Source: Variovorax sp. RA8
Lineage (GTDB): Bacteria; Pseudomonadota; Gammaproteobacteria; Burkholderiales; Burkholderiaceae_C
Assembly: GCF_901827175.1 (NCBI RefSeq)
Contig: NZ_LR594662.1
Span: forward strand, 3,968,001-4,032,000
Direction: 5' to 3'
DNA: 64,000 bases
Shown: piece after piece, positions 27,211 through 37,725 of the stretch
Layout of the letters: the number at the start of each line of letters is the position of its first letter
Position numbering within the stretch: position 1 is the first letter of the stretch
Made by a program: the position numbers and the translations under genes
The notes under the pieces: generated by a model
What the model was told of the DNA's origin: nothing
Seen by the model: the letters and a program-made list of their open reading frames with translations, nothing else
Database searches by the model: none

Positions 27211-28749
27211 CTAACCTTGTGCGGCCACTCTCTCAGCTTGACTCTGCAACTTGTTGAGAGCACTCAAATAAGCCTTGGCTGAGGCGACCACGATGTCCGG
27301 ATCGGCACCGACGCCATTGACGACCCGGCCCGCGTTTTGCAGTCGGACCGTGACTTCGCCCTGGCTCTCGGTCGACCCGCTGATGGCATTCACTGAATAG
27401 AGCACCATCTCCGCCCCGCTCTTCACGTGGGACTCGATGGCCTTCAGCGATGCATCGACCGGACCGTTGCCATCCGATTCGCTCGTGACTTCCTTGCCAA
27501 GCACCGTGAACACGATGCGCGCCTGGGGGCGCTCGCCGGTTTCGCTGTGCTGCGACAAGGATACAAAACTAAACTGCTCCGCAACGTGCGAATGCTCTTC
27601 CGCGCTTACAAGTGCAAGGATGTCTTCGTCAAATATTTCGCTTTTTCTGTCGGCGAGTTCCTTGAAGCGGGCGAAGGCGGCGTTGATGTCGACCTCGCTC
27701 TCCATCGCCACGCCCAGCTCCTGCAGACGCTGCTTGAAGGCATTGCGGCCGCTGAGCTTGCCCAGGACGATCTTGTTGGCAGTCCAGCCCACGTCTTCCG
27801 CGCGCATGATCTCGTAGGTGTCGCGCGCCTTGAGCACCCCGTCCTGGTGGATGCCGGAGGCATGGGCAAAGGCATTCGCGCCCACCACTGCCTTGTTGGG
27901 CTGCACCACGAAGCCCGTGGTCTGGCTGACCATGCGGCTTGCCGCCACGATGTGCCGGGTGTCGATGCCCAGCTCCAACCCGAAGTAATCCTTTCGTGTC
28001 TTCACCGCCATGACGATTTCCTCGAGCGAGCAGTTGCCGGCGCGCTCGCCAAGGCCATTGATGGTGCATTCCACCTGCCGTGCGCCGCCGATCTTCACGC
28101 CGGCCAGCGAGTTGGCCACGGCCATCCCGAGGTCGTTGTGGCAATGTACGGACCAGACCGCCTTGTCGCTGTTCGGGATGCGCTCACGCAGCGTCCTGAT
28201 GAAGTTGCCGTAGAGCTCGGGGATGGCGTAGCCAACGGTGTCGGGCACGTTGATGGTGGTCGCGCCCTCCTGGATCACGGCCTCGAGGACCCGGCACAGG
28301 AAGTCGGGGTCGCTGCGGTAGCCGTCCTCCGGGCTGAACTCGACGTCGCCGACCAGGTTGCGGGCAAAGCGGACCGCAAGCTTGGCCTGCTCGAACACCT
28401 CGTCGGGCGTCATGCGTAGCTTCTTCTCCATGTGCAACGGCGAAGTCGCGATGAAGGTGTGGATGCGGCCGCTGGCCGCTCCCTTCAAGGCCTCGGCGGC
28501 GCGGGAGATGTCGCGGTCGTTGGCCCGCGACAGCCCGCAGACCGTCGATTCCTTGATCGCACCGGCGATCGCCGCGACGGCTTCGAAATCACCGTTCGAA
28601 CTGGCCGGGAAGCCCGCCTCGATGACGTCGACCCGCAGGCGCTCGAGCTGGCGCGCGATGCGCAGCTTCTCGTCCTTGGTCATCGAGGCACCCGGCGACT
28701 GTTCGCCGTCGCGCAGGGTGGTGTCGAAAATAATGAGCTTGTCGGCCAT
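27211..28749 (-). CDS. leuA: 2-isopropylmalate synthase, LeuA (512 aa form)
   Basis: Condenses acetyl-CoA with 2-oxoisovalerate, the first leucine step. The N-terminal barrel has '[16 protein letters not shown]', the metal ligands in '[14 protein letters not shown]', and '[17 protein letters not shown]'. The C-terminal LeuA regulatory domain (residues ~390-512) senses leucine. AAGGAG precedes the ATG. It lies 17 bp after a second, longer leuA gene, both behind the leucine leader/attenuator at 30510-30624. Confidence 0.95.
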   Translation of the reverse strand: MADKLIIFDTTLRDGEQSPGASMTKDEKLRIARQLERLRVDVIEAGFPASSNGDFEAVAAIAGAIKESTVCGLSRANDRDISRAAEALKGAASGRIHTFIATSPLHMEKKLRMTPDEVFEQAKLAVRFARNLVGDVEFSPEDGYRSDPDFLCRVLEAVIQEGATTINVPDTVGYAIPELYGNFIRTLRERIPNSDKAVWSVHCHNDLGMAVANSLAGVKIGGARQVECTINGLGERAGNCSLEEIVMAVKTRKDYFGLELGIDTRHIVAASRMVSQTTGFVVQPNKAVVGANAFAHASGIHQDGVLKARDTYEIMRAEDVGWTANKIVLGKLSGRNAFKQRLQELGVAMESEVDINAAFARFKELADRKSEIFDEDILALVSAEEHSHVAEQFSFVSLSQHSETGERPQARIVFTVLGKEVTSESDGNGPVDASLKAIESHVKSGAEMVLYSVNAISGSTESQGEVTVRLQNAGRVVNGVGADPDIVVASAKAYLSALNKLQSQAERVAAQG

Positions 28750-28766
28750 CGCGGATCTCCTTGGTT

Positions 28767-30470
28767 TCAGGCGGCTTCAACCACCGATTGTGCGCTGCGC
28801 GCGCCCTGCGCTCGCGCCCGCTCGAGGCCCGAAACGATGGCCTTGAGCGAGGCCGAGACGATGTCGGCGTCCTTGCCGACGCCGAACAGCGTGCGGGTCT
28901 CGTCGACCCGCAGTTCGAGATAGGCGACGGCTTGCGCATCGGCGCCGGCGCCTATCGCATGCTGGTGGTAGTCCATCACGCGGATCGAATGCCCGGTGGC
29001 CTCGGCCAACGCGTGGATGAAGGCGTCGATCGGACCGTTGCCCTGCCCCTCGATGCGGCGAGTCTCGCCGGCCCACGGCAAGTCGGCGCGCAGCACCACC
29101 GAAGCGTCGGCGCCCTCGCCCCGCTCCTCGAGCACGCGATGCTGGGGCCCCGCCCCCTCGATGATGCGGTACTCGCGCTCGAACAGCTGCCAGAGGTCCG
29201 CCGCCGTGAGCTCCTTGCCGGCGACATCCATCACGCGCTGAACCACCTGGCTGAATTCCATCTGCAGGCGACGCGGCAGCTCGAGCCCGTACTCGCTTTC
29301 GAGCAGGTAGGCGATCCCGCCCTTGCCTGACTGGCTGTTGACGCGGATCACCGCCTCGTAACTGCGGCCCACGTCCTTGGGGTCGATCGGGAGATACGGC
29401 ATCTCCCAGATATCGCCGTCCTTGCGGGCCGCGAAGGCCTTCTTGATCGCGTCCTGGTGCGAGCCGGAGAAGGAGGTGTAGACCAGGTCGCCCGCATAGG
29501 GGTGCCGCGGATGCACAGGCAACTGGTTGCAATGCTCCACGGTTGCACGGATCTCGTCGATGTTCGAGAAGTCCAGCCCGGGTGACACCCCCTGCGTGTA
29601 CAGGTTGAGCGCAACGTTCACCAGGTCGAGGTTGCCGGTGCGCTCGCCATTGCCGAACAGGCAGCCCTCGATGCGCTCGGCGCCCGCCATCAAGGCGAAC
29701 TCGCCGGCGGCGGTGCCGGTGCCGCGGTCGTTGTGCGGATGCACGCACAGCACGATCGAGTCGCGCCGCGCCAGGTTGCGGTGCATCCACTCGATCATGT
29801 CCGCGAAGATGTTCGGCGTGGAGTGCTCGACGGTCGATGGCAGGTTGACGATGCACTTGCGCCGGGGCGTCGGCGCCCACACCTCGGTGACCGCATCCAC
29901 GACCCGCTTGGAGAAGGCCAGGTCGGTGCCGGAGAACATCTCGGGCGAGTACTGGAAGGTCCACTGCGTGGCCGGCTGCTTCGCGGCCAACTCGTTGAAC
30001 ATGCGCGCGTGCGAGGTGGCCAGCTCGACGATCTGGTGCTCGTCCATTCCAAGCACGACCCGGCGCATCACGGGCGCCACCGCGTTGTAGAGATGCACGA
30101 TGGCGCGCGGCGCGCCCTGGAGCGACTCGAAGGTGCGTTCGATCAAGTGATCGCGCGCCTGCGTCAGCACCTGGATCGTCACGTCGTCGGGGATGCGGTC
30201 TTCCTCGATCAACTTGCGGACGAAGTCGAACTCGATCTGCGAGGCCGAGGGGAAGCCGACCTCGATCTCCTTGAAGCCGATGGCCACCAGGGTCTCGAAC
30301 ATGCGCATCTTGCGGGCGATGTCCATCGGCTCCACCAGCGCCTGGTTACCGTCGCGCAGGTCGGTCGACAGCCAGATCGGCGCCTGGGTCAGCACGGCAT
30401 CGGGCCAGGTGCGGTCCTTGAGGCCGATGGGCGCAAAGGCGCGGTACTTGCGGTCGGGTTGCTTCAACAT
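28767..30470 (-). CDS. leuA: 2-isopropylmalate synthase, long LeuA form (567 aa)
   Basis: This is the other IPMS class (yeast/actinobacterial-like). Features are '[20 protein letters not shown]' with 'DLRDGNQAL', '[18 protein letters not shown]', '[19 protein letters not shown]' with the metal-binding His pair, and '[14 protein letters not shown]'. A C-terminal allosteric domain occupies about residues 430-567. The first gene after the leucine attenuator, it is followed by the 512-residue leuA. Two IPMS enzymes in tandem may give different leucine sensitivity; one could instead act on a longer 2-oxo acid, which I cannot decide. Confidence 0.93.
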   Translation of the reverse strand: MLKQPDRKYRAFAPIGLKDRTWPDAVLTQAPIWLSTDLRDGNQALVEPMDIARKMRMFETLVAIGFKEIEVGFPSASQIEFDFVRKLIEEDRIPDDVTIQVLTQARDHLIERTFESLQGAPRAIVHLYNAVAPVMRRVVLGMDEHQIVELATSHARMFNELAAKQPATQWTFQYSPEMFSGTDLAFSKRVVDAVTEVWAPTPRRKCIVNLPSTVEHSTPNIFADMIEWMHRNLARRDSIVLCVHPHNDRGTGTAAGEFALMAGAERIEGCLFGNGERTGNLDLVNVALNLYTQGVSPGLDFSNIDEIRATVEHCNQLPVHPRHPYAGDLVYTSFSGSHQDAIKKAFAARKDGDIWEMPYLPIDPKDVGRSYEAVIRVNSQSGKGGIAYLLESEYGLELPRRLQMEFSQVVQRVMDVAGKELTAADLWQLFEREYRIIEGAGPQHRVLEERGEGADASVVLRADLPWAGETRRIEGQGNGPIDAFIHALAEATGHSIRVMDYHQHAIGAGADAQAVAYLELRVDETRTLFGVGKDADIVSASLKAIVSGLERARAQGARSAQSVVEAA

Positions 30471-30509
30471 CTGGTATTTCTCGCTGTGGTTGGATGGACA
30501 ACCAGCAAC

Positions 30510-30547
30510 CCCAAAACAAACGGCCCGTTGCTGGTGCGAACGGGCCG
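30510..30547 (-). terminator. Leucine-operon attenuator terminator
   Basis: Minus-strand stem CGGCCCGTT (30547-30539), 9-nt loop, AACGGGCCG (30529-30521), directly followed by TTTGTTTT: a textbook intrinsic terminator between the leader peptide and leuA. Its loop segment ACCAGCAAC is also complementary to GTTGCTGGT (30509-30501) further on, so an alternative fold exists. ACGGGC in the last part of the leader reading frame could pair with the 5' arm (GCCCGT) as an antiterminator. Confidence 0.85.
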
Positions 30548-30570
30548 TGTGATGGATTCGCTTGCGCGCG

Positions 30571-30624
30571 CTACCTTCTCCGCCCGTGGGGGATCAGTAG
30601 TAGGGCCAGCGAAATCTTGTTCAT
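30571..30624 (-). CDS. leuL: Leucine leader peptide (leuL-type)
   Basis: A 17-residue frame, [17 protein letters not shown], ending 24 bp before the terminator hairpin. Four Leu codons lie within five positions (CTG GCC CTA CTA CTG), two of them the rare CTA, the pattern of a leucine-sensing attenuation leader. When charged Leu-tRNA is scarce, ribosome stalling here should favour read-through into the two leuA genes. No obvious ribosome site precedes the ATG, and the predicted transcript start is very close to it, so it may be translated from a nearly leaderless mRNA. Confidence 0.8.
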   Translation of the reverse strand: MNKISLALLLIPHGRRR

Positions 30625-30634
30625 GGGAGTGGCG

Positions 30635-30663
30635 AATGTAGCACAGGCCAAATCACTTGTGCA
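30635..30663 (-). promoter_or_regulatory. Candidate promoter of the leuL-leuA-leuA unit
   Basis: Minus strand -35-like TGCACA (30663-30658), 17-bp spacer, -10-like TACATT (30640-30635) preceded by TGTGC (extended -10 character). It overlaps the 3' end of pssA and would start transcription a few bases before the leader ATG. Confidence 0.45.
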
Positions 30664-31477
30664 GCCCGCGTTCGTCGGGCTCCTCGGTCGAGGTGCTGAT
30701 CACGCTCACAGGCTGCCCCTTGGCCTTGCGCCAGCCGTAGACCACGTAGCCACTCAGGCCGTAGGCCACGAACACGCCGAACAGCACCGTCGGCGGATGG
30801 ATGTTGATCACCGCGATGGCGAGCGCGATCAGCACGATCACGGCGAATGGCACGCTCTTCTTCACCTGGACGTCCTTGAAGCTGTAGAAAGGAACGTTGG
30901 TCACCATCGTGAGGCCGGCATAGAGCGTGAAGCCGAAGGTGACCCAGGTGATCTGCTGCCAGGACAGATACAGCACCTCGCCGCCGCGCTTGCCCCATTC
31001 GGTCATCAGCCAGATGAATCCCGCCACCAGCGCCGCGGCCGCCGGGGAAGGCAGGCCCTGGAACCAGCGCTTGTCGACCACGCCGGTATTGACGTTGAAG
31101 CGCGCCAACCGCAGCGCGGCGCAGGCGCAGTAGACGAAGGCAGCAATCCAGCCCCAGCGCCCCAGGCCCTTGAGCGACCATTCATAGGCGATCAATGCCG
31201 GCGCAGCGCCGAAGGACACCATGTCCGACAGCGAGTCCATCTGCTCCCCGAAGGCGCTCTGCGTGTTGGTCATGCGCGCCACGCGGCCATCCAGGCTGTC
31301 GAGGATCATGGCCGCGAACACGCCGAGCGCCGCGAGGTCGAAGCGCCCATTCATCGCCATCACGACCGAGTAGAAGCCCCCGAACAGCGCGGCCAGCGTG
31401 AACAGGTTCGGCAGGATGTAGATGCCCTTGCGGCGCTTGCGCGGCGCTAGATCTTCGGGAAGCGTGTCGTCATGCAT
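30653..31477 (-). CDS. pssA: CDP-diacylglycerol-serine O-phosphatidyltransferase PssA
   Basis: A 274-residue integral membrane enzyme that makes phosphatidylserine, the precursor of phosphatidylethanolamine. The CDP-alcohol phosphatidyltransferase motif (DGxxAR...GxxxD...D) is visible as 'DSLDGRVARM' and 'GEQMDSLSDMVSFG'. Six or more hydrophobic helices are evident, and N-terminal basic residues (RKRRKGIYILPN) precede the first one. It lies after ilvC behind a terminator and just before the leucine leader, an arrangement common in Burkholderiales. Confidence 0.95.
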   Translation of the reverse strand: MHDDTLPEDLAPRKRRKGIYILPNLFTLAALFGGFYSVVMAMNGRFDLAALGVFAAMILDSLDGRVARMTNTQSAFGEQMDSLSDMVSFGAAPALIAYEWSLKGLGRWGWIAAFVYCACAALRLARFNVNTGVVDKRWFQGLPSPAAAALVAGFIWLMTEWGKRGGEVLYLSWQQITWVTFGFTLYAGLTMVTNVPFYSFKDVQVKKSVPFAVIVLIALAIAVINIHPPTVLFGVFVAYGLSGYVVYGWRKAKGQPVSVISTSTEEPDERGLHK

Positions 31478-31522
31478 GGATCGGCGCAGTGTAGTGCAGC
31501 CGCCCGCGCGGCACTAAAGACA

Positions 31523-31548
31523 AAGGGCCACCCGCATGGGTGGCCCTT
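31523..31548 (-). terminator. Terminator after ilvC
   Basis: An 11-bp perfect stem (AAGGGCCACCC / GGGTGGCCCTT, 4-nt loop), with TTTGTCTTT following on the minus strand, 21 bp past the ilvC stop. Separates the ilv genes from pssA. Confidence 0.8.
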
Positions 31549-31568
31549 GTGCGCGTCGGGAGGTCCGA

Positions 31569-33122
<1,554 letters not shown>

Positions 33123-33218
33123 TCAACAAGGGACTCCTCTTTTCGCCGCCCTCCCCCGCGCACGGTAATGCGTGGGCTCGACGGACAATAGATTCATCCG
33201 CAATAAAAATTAAAGAAG

Positions 33219-33245
33219 AAGCCGGCCCGCATCGCGGGTCGGCTT
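33219..33245 (-). terminator. Terminator between ilvB and ilvH
   Basis: A 12-bp stem with one G-U/T mismatch (33219-33230 with 33234-33245, 3-nt loop), followed on the minus strand by a T-rich run (TTCTTCTTTAATTTTT). It starts 9 bp after the ilvB stop and should reduce read-through into ilvH. Confidence 0.75.
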
Positions 33246-33253
33246 ATCGTGCG

Positions 33254-35029
33254 TTACAAATCCTCGGAGCCCAACAGCATTTCGGTGATGCCCATGCCCG
33301 CCTTCACCATCGGGAACACGTTCTCGGTGGGGTCGGTGCGGAAATCCATGAACACGGTGCGATCCTTCAGCTTGCGGGCCTCGCGCAGTGCGGGTTCCAC
33401 GTCCTGAGGCCGTTCGATGAGCATGCCCACGTGGCCGTAGGCCTCGGCCAGCTTCACGAAGTTGGGCAGCGCATCCATATAGCTGTGGCTGTAGCGGCCG
33501 GAGTATTCGATCTCCTGCCACTGGCGCACCATGCCCAGGTAGCGGTTGTTCAGGGAGACGATCTTGATCGGCGTGTTGTATTGCAGGCAGGTGGACAGCT
33601 CCTGGATGCACATCTGCACCGAGCCCTCGCCCGTGACGCAGAACACCTCCGCCTGGGGCTTCGCCAGCTTGATGCCCATCGCGTAGGGAATCCCCACGCC
33701 CATGGTGCCCAGCCCGCCGGAGTTGATCCAGCGGCGCGGCTCGTCGAAGCGGTAGTACTGCGCCGCCCACATCTGGTGCTGTCCGACATCCGAGGTGATG
33801 TAGGTGTCGGTGCCCTTGGTCATGTCCCACAGGGTCTCGACCACGTGCTGCGGCTTGATCACGTCCTTGTTGCCACGGTCGTACTTGAGGCAGTCCTTGC
33901 TGCGCCAGCCCTCGATGGTGTCCCACCAGCCGGCCAGCGCCGCGCCGTCGGGCCTGACGCTGCTTTCCTTGATCATCGAGATCAGCTCGGTCAGCACTTC
34001 CTTCACGTCGCCGACGATCGGGATGTCGACCTTCACCCGCTTCGAGATGCTCGAGGGGTCGATGTCGACGTGGATGATCTTTCGCTCGTTTTGCGCGAAG
34101 TGCTTCGGATTGCCGATCACGCGGTCGTCGAAGCGTGCGCCAACGGCCAGCAGCACGTCGCAGTTCTGCATCGCGTTGTTGGCTTCGATGGTGCCGTGCA
34201 TGCCGAGCATGCCGAGAAACTTGCGGTCGGACGCCGGATAGGCGCCCAGGCCCATCAGCGTGTTCGTGACCGGGTAGCCCAGCATGTCGACCAGGGCGCG
34301 CAGCTCGTTGGTCGCGTTGCCGAGCAACACGCCGCCGCCGGTATAGATATAGGGACGCTTGGCCGAGAGCAGCAGGTGCAGCGCCTTGCGGATCTGGCCG
34401 CCATGGCCCTTGCGCACCGGGTTGTACGAGCGCATCTCGACCTTCTCGGGATAGCCGCTGTAGCTGACCTTCTTGAAGGACACATCCTTCGGCACGTCCA
34501 CCACCACCGGCCCCGGACGGCCACTGCGGGCGATGTGGAAGGCCTTCTTCATCGTCATCGCGAGATCCTTGGGATCCTTGACGAGGAAGTTGTGCTTGAC
34601 GATCGGGCGCGTGATGCCGACGGTGTCGCATTCCTGGAAGGCATCCAGCCCGATGGCTGCCGTCGGGACTTGGCCCGAAATGATCACCATCGGGATGCTG
34701 TCCATGTAGGCAGTCGCAATACCGGTAACTGCATTCGTCAGGCCCGGGCCCGAGGTCACGAGTGCCACGCCGACCTCGCCGGTGGCGCGCGCATAGCCGT
34801 CGGCGGCATGCACCGCCGCCTGTTCGTGGCGCACCAGCACATGCTGGATGGTGTCCTGCTTGTAGAACGCGTCGTAGATATAGAGAACCGCGCCGCCGGG
34901 GTAGCCCCAGACGTACTGGACGCCTTCGGCCTGCAGTGCCTTGACCAGCACTTCGGCGCCCATGAGTTCTTGCGTTTGACTGCCGGTAACGGCTGCCGCG
35001 GAAGCGAGTTCCGCCTTTGACATTTCCAT
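33254..35029 (-). CDS. ilvB: Acetolactate synthase large (catalytic) subunit
   Basis: A 591-residue ThDP enzyme condensing two pyruvates (or pyruvate and 2-oxobutyrate). The ThDP-activating Glu lies in 'LVRHEQAAVHAADGYAR', with 'TSGPGLTNAVTGIATAYMDS' and 'GQVPTAAIGLDAFQECD' in the alpha domain, FAD site 'GARFDDRVIGN', and ThDP/Mg motif 'GEGSVQMCIQELSTC ... NN' (GEGS in place of GDGS). The start at 35029 has AAAGG upstream. A roughly 145-nt leader is predicted from a -10 near 35181-35186. Confidence 0.96.
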   Translation of the reverse strand: MEMSKAELASAAAVTGSQTQELMGAEVLVKALQAEGVQYVWGYPGGAVLYIYDAFYKQDTIQHVLVRHEQAAVHAADGYARATGEVGVALVTSGPGLTNAVTGIATAYMDSIPMVIISGQVPTAAIGLDAFQECDTVGITRPIVKHNFLVKDPKDLAMTMKKAFHIARSGRPGPVVVDVPKDVSFKKVSYSGYPEKVEMRSYNPVRKGHGGQIRKALHLLLSAKRPYIYTGGGVLLGNATNELRALVDMLGYPVTNTLMGLGAYPASDRKFLGMLGMHGTIEANNAMQNCDVLLAVGARFDDRVIGNPKHFAQNERKIIHVDIDPSSISKRVKVDIPIVGDVKEVLTELISMIKESSVRPDGAALAGWWDTIEGWRSKDCLKYDRGNKDVIKPQHVVETLWDMTKGTDTYITSDVGQHQMWAAQYYRFDEPRRWINSGGLGTMGVGIPYAMGIKLAKPQAEVFCVTGEGSVQMCIQELSTCLQYNTPIKIVSLNNRYLGMVRQWQEIEYSGRYSHSYMDALPNFVKLAEAYGHVGMLIERPQDVEPALREARKLKDRTVFMDFRTDPTENVFPMVKAGMGITEMLLGSEDL

Positions 35030-35310
35030 GATCAACCTTTGCGTTTTTTCGGGAACGAAAAACCTTGGGTGCTCCTTCGCAAGCTCTTGTGAAGCCGCGT
35101 CGAAACTTGAGGCCAAAGCCATGAGCGGACTTGTCGTACCGCCGGACCGTGACCCGTTTGCCTTTTGACTTGCAGCGCGGATTATGACATCGGAAGCCTG
35201 CCTGGCACCGCACGCACGGCTGTAACAGGCGCGCAGGCATAATCCGCGGCGACAAAAATCCCCTGTCCCCCGAGACACCCCCCACACGGCGCCTACTGTG
35301 CCGGATTCGC
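35030..35310. promoter_or_regulatory. Divergent promoter region between ilvB and the sigma-factor gene
   Basis: 281 bp without a gene. CATAAT occurs on the minus strand at 35186-35181 (towards ilvB) and on the plus strand at 35238-35243 (towards the sigma gene), both plausible -10 elements. A TTTTTCG-TTCC-CGAAAAA hairpin lies right before the ilvB ribosome site. No leucine/valine-rich leader frame was found here. Confidence 0.45.
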
Positions 35311-35877
35311 TTGGCCACTGAACAAGAACTCTCCGACTTCCTGAAAGGCGTCGAACGGCGCGCTTTCAAACGCACGGTCTACCACGTGCGGGATGAGGAA
35401 GCCGCCCTCGACATCGTGCAGGACAGCATGATGAAGCTCGCCGAGCACTATGGGGACAAGCCGCCGAACGAAATCCCGCTGCTTTTCCAGCGCATCCTCT
35501 CGAACTGCACCCTGGACTGGTTCCGGCGCCAGAAGACCCGGCGGGCTCTCTTCTCGAACATGAGCGACTTCGAGACCATCGCCGAGGATGGCGAATTCGA
35601 CCTGCTCGAGCATTTCACGGTCGACTCCGACACCCGGGAAAGCGAGAGCGCCGAGGACAGCACCCGCCGCGCCCAGATTTTTCACCAGATCGAGGAACAA
35701 ATTGCCGCTTTGCCGGGTCGTCAACGCGAGGCCTTTTTGATGCGTTACTGGGAGGAAATGGACGTCGCCGAGACGGCCGCTGCAATGGGTTGCTCCGAAG
35801 GCAGCGTCAAGACCCACTGTTCGCGCGCCGTCCATGCCCTGAGCAAGGCACTCAAGGCCAAGGGAATTTCGCTATGA
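35311..35877 (+). CDS. RNA polymerase sigma factor, ECF-like
   Basis: 188 residues if started at TTG 35311. Region 2 is 'VYHVRDEEAALDIVQDSMMK' plus 'LFQRILSNCTLDWFRRQKTR'. An acidic linker follows, then region 4: 'ALPGRQREAFLMRYWEEMDV' and 'AAAMGCSEGSVKTHCSRAVH'. No upstream in-frame ATG/GTG was found before a weak context, so the non-ATG start is tentative. The stop overlaps the start of a DUF3619 membrane protein (ATGA), which may act as its anti-sigma partner. Confidence 0.9.
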   Translation: MATEQELSDFLKGVERRAFKRTVYHVRDEEAALDIVQDSMMKLAEHYGDKPPNEIPLLFQRILSNCTLDWFRRQKTRRALFSNMSDFETIAEDGEFDLLEHFTVDSDTRESESAEDSTRRAQIFHQIEEQIAALPGRQREAFLMRYWEEMDVAETAAAMGCSEGSVKTHCSRAVHALSKALKAKGISL

Positions 35878-36299
35878 ATACAACGCTTTCGACCTCTGCC
35901 GCGACCGAAGAGCAGTTCGGCCGCCAAGTGGCCGCGCGGCTTTCGGCCGGCGCCCAGGATCTGCCGCACGAGATCAGCGAGCGCCTGCGCTCCGCGCGTA
36001 CGCAGGCCGTGGCGCGCCGCAAGGTGGTGCGCGTGCTGCAAACGGCCCCTGCCGTGGTGCCGAATGGCAGCACCGCGGCGCTTGGCGGTGGCTGGTGGAC
36101 GCGAATCGGCTCGATCATCCCGCTGATCGCGCTCGTGGCCGGCCTCATCGTCATCACCACCCTGCAGGAGGACAACCGGACCAACGAGCTCGCCGAAGTC
36201 GATGCCGCCCTGCTGACCGACGACCTGCCGCCTGCCGCTTATACCGACCCCGGTTTCGCCCAGTTCCTGAAATCCGAGGGCGCCACCGCCCAGCGCTGA
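35874..36299 (+). CDS. DUF3619 membrane protein, possible anti-sigma partner
   Basis: 141 residues. The cytoplasmic N-terminal half is helical and charged ('EEQFGRQVAARLSAGAQDLP', 'ISERLRSARTQAVARRK'), with one membrane span at about residues 79-99 (IGSIIPLIALVAGLIVITTL). The C-terminal ~40 residues are acidic ('EVDAALLTDDLPPAAYTDPG'). The ATG overlaps the sigma-factor stop. A single-span protein cotranslated with an ECF-like sigma factor suggests an anti-sigma role, but this is inference from position; no zinc-binding motif is present. Confidence 0.85.
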   Translation: MNTTLSTSAATEEQFGRQVAARLSAGAQDLPHEISERLRSARTQAVARRKVVRVLQTAPAVVPNGSTAALGGGWWTRIGSIIPLIALVAGLIVITTLQEDNRTNELAEVDAALLTDDLPPAAYTDPGFAQFLKSEGATAQR

Positions 36300-36315
36300 A
36301 TCTTCGTCCCTTCAC

Positions 36316-37143
36316 ATGACGCAACGCCCTCGCTCCCAAGCGCCCATCCCGTTGCGCCGGCTGCTGCCGAGCGCGGTCGGAGGCGCGTGCGTGCTGTTGG
36401 TGTTCGCGCTCGCGGGCACCGCAGTGGAGTCCGCTGGCGCCCAGGTCCCGATCCGGGGCGCAGGCCCGACGAGCTCCGCGCCTGCGGCGAAGCCGGCGGC
36501 CCCATCCAAGCCGTTGTGGCGCGACCTGAGCGCCCGCCAGCAGCGCGCTCTGGAGCCGCTCGCGTTGCAGTGGGACAGCCTGACCGAACCTCACAAGCGC
36601 AAATGGCTGGCCCTTTCGCGCAACTACGCCAGGCTGTCGCCGGCCGAGCAGGAAATCCTTCACAGCCGGATGACATCATGGGCCACGCTGAGCAACCAGC
36701 AACGCTCGCAGGCTCGCTTCAACTTCGCCGAGGTGAAGCAGGTTCCGGTGGACGAACGCAAAGCCAAGTGGGAGGCCTACCAGGCGCTCAGCGAGGAAGA
36801 AAAACGCGAGCTGGCCGCGCGTGCCAAGCCCCGTCCTGGCGCCGCGGCGTCGATCCGGCCGGTGCCGGCCCAGAAGCTGGTCCAGCTGCCCGCCGCGACG
36901 GCTGACGCGCAACACACCCCGCGTATCCAGCTGGCGCCGCCGACGCCCGTGTCGCAGCCGTCTCCCGCTCGCCTGCCTGCCGCGGGTCCGCCGGTGACGC
37001 GGATGGCAGTCCCGACAGCCGGCCCGCCCATCACCGCAGAGGCACAGGTGCCGGCACCTTCCGCCCCGGCTGCCCCGGCGGATGCCTCGGTCTCCGCCAC
37101 ATCTCCGGTACGCACCAGCGACCAGCCCCCCGCCGCGCCGTGA
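36316..37143 (+). CDS. DUF3106 domain protein, secreted
   Basis: 275 residues. A signal-peptide-like segment (VGGACVLLVFALAGTAVESAGA) is followed by the DUF3106 core: 'PLWRDLSARQQRALEPLALQ', 'PHKRKWLALSRNYARLSPAE' and 'RKAKWEAYQALSEEEKRELA'. The C-terminal ~110 residues are Pro/Ala-rich low complexity. Repeated Trp/Leu/Lys helical units suggest a periplasmic helical protein of unknown function. It is in series with the sigma factor/DUF3619 pair (16-bp gap). Confidence 0.85.
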   Translation: MTQRPRSQAPIPLRRLLPSAVGGACVLLVFALAGTAVESAGAQVPIRGAGPTSSAPAAKPAAPSKPLWRDLSARQQRALEPLALQWDSLTEPHKRKWLALSRNYARLSPAEQEILHSRMTSWATLSNQQRSQARFNFAEVKQVPVDERKAKWEAYQALSEEEKRELAARAKPRPGAAASIRPVPAQKLVQLPAATADAQHTPRIQLAPPTPVSQPSPARLPAAGPPVTRMAVPTAGPPITAEAQVPAPSAPAAPADASVSATSPVRTSDQPPAAP

Positions 37144-37155
37144 TACAAGCTGCCG

Positions 37156-37725
37156 ATGGCTTCCAGTTCCTCCGACAGCGCCGGTGCCCGCGGCACGGCC
37201 TTTCCTGATCCCTCCGCCCCCGCCATTCCCCCCGAGTTGAGCGCACCCGGCCTGTGGCGGCGCATGGCCTGCTGGCTCTACGAGGGGATGCTGCTTTTCG
37301 CCGTGGTGTTCGTCGCGGGCTGGCTGTTCAGCACCCTGGGCCAGATGCGCGACGCCATGGATTCGCGCCGGCACCTGCTGCAGGCGTTCCTGTTCGTCGT
37401 GTTCGGCGTCTACTTCGTCTGGTTCTGGTCCAAGGGCCAGACGCTGGCCATGAAGACCTGGGGCATCCGCGTGGTCGACCGGCTCGGCCGGCCGGTCACG
37501 CAAGGGCGCGCGCTGCTGCGCTATCTGCTCTCCTGGGTCTGGTTCCTGCCTCCGCTGGCCGCAGTCGCGCCCTTCAGGCTCGGCGGCGGCGAGTCCGCGG
37601 TGCTGATCTTCGGCTGGGTGATCGTCTGGGCCCTGCTCTCGCGCTTCCACCCCGAACGCCAGTTCTGGCACGACGCCTGGGCCGGCACCCGCCTGATCCC
37701 GTCCAAACCCTTGAGCCGACGATGA
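37156..37725 (+). CDS. RDD family membrane protein
   Basis: 189 residues with three or four hydrophobic helices: 'MLLFAVVFVAGWLFSTLG', 'FLFVVFGVYFVWFW' and 'VLIFGWVIVWALLS'. The RDD-type arrangement starts at 'LWRRMACWLYEGMLL' and continues with the typical 'KGQTLAMKTWGIRVVD' and 'GRPVTQGRALLRYLLSW', ending 'RQFWHDAWAGTRLI'. The acidic residue normally in the first helix is Glu here. Proposed roles for RDD proteins include transport; none can be assigned. Its stop overlaps the dgkA start. Confidence 0.9.
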   Translation: MASSSSDSAGARGTAFPDPSAPAIPPELSAPGLWRRMACWLYEGMLLFAVVFVAGWLFSTLGQMRDAMDSRRHLLQAFLFVVFGVYFVWFWSKGQTLAMKTWGIRVVDRLGRPVTQGRALLRYLLSWVWFLPPLAAVAPFRLGGGESAVLIFGWVIVWALLSRFHPERQFWHDAWAGTRLIPSKPLSRR

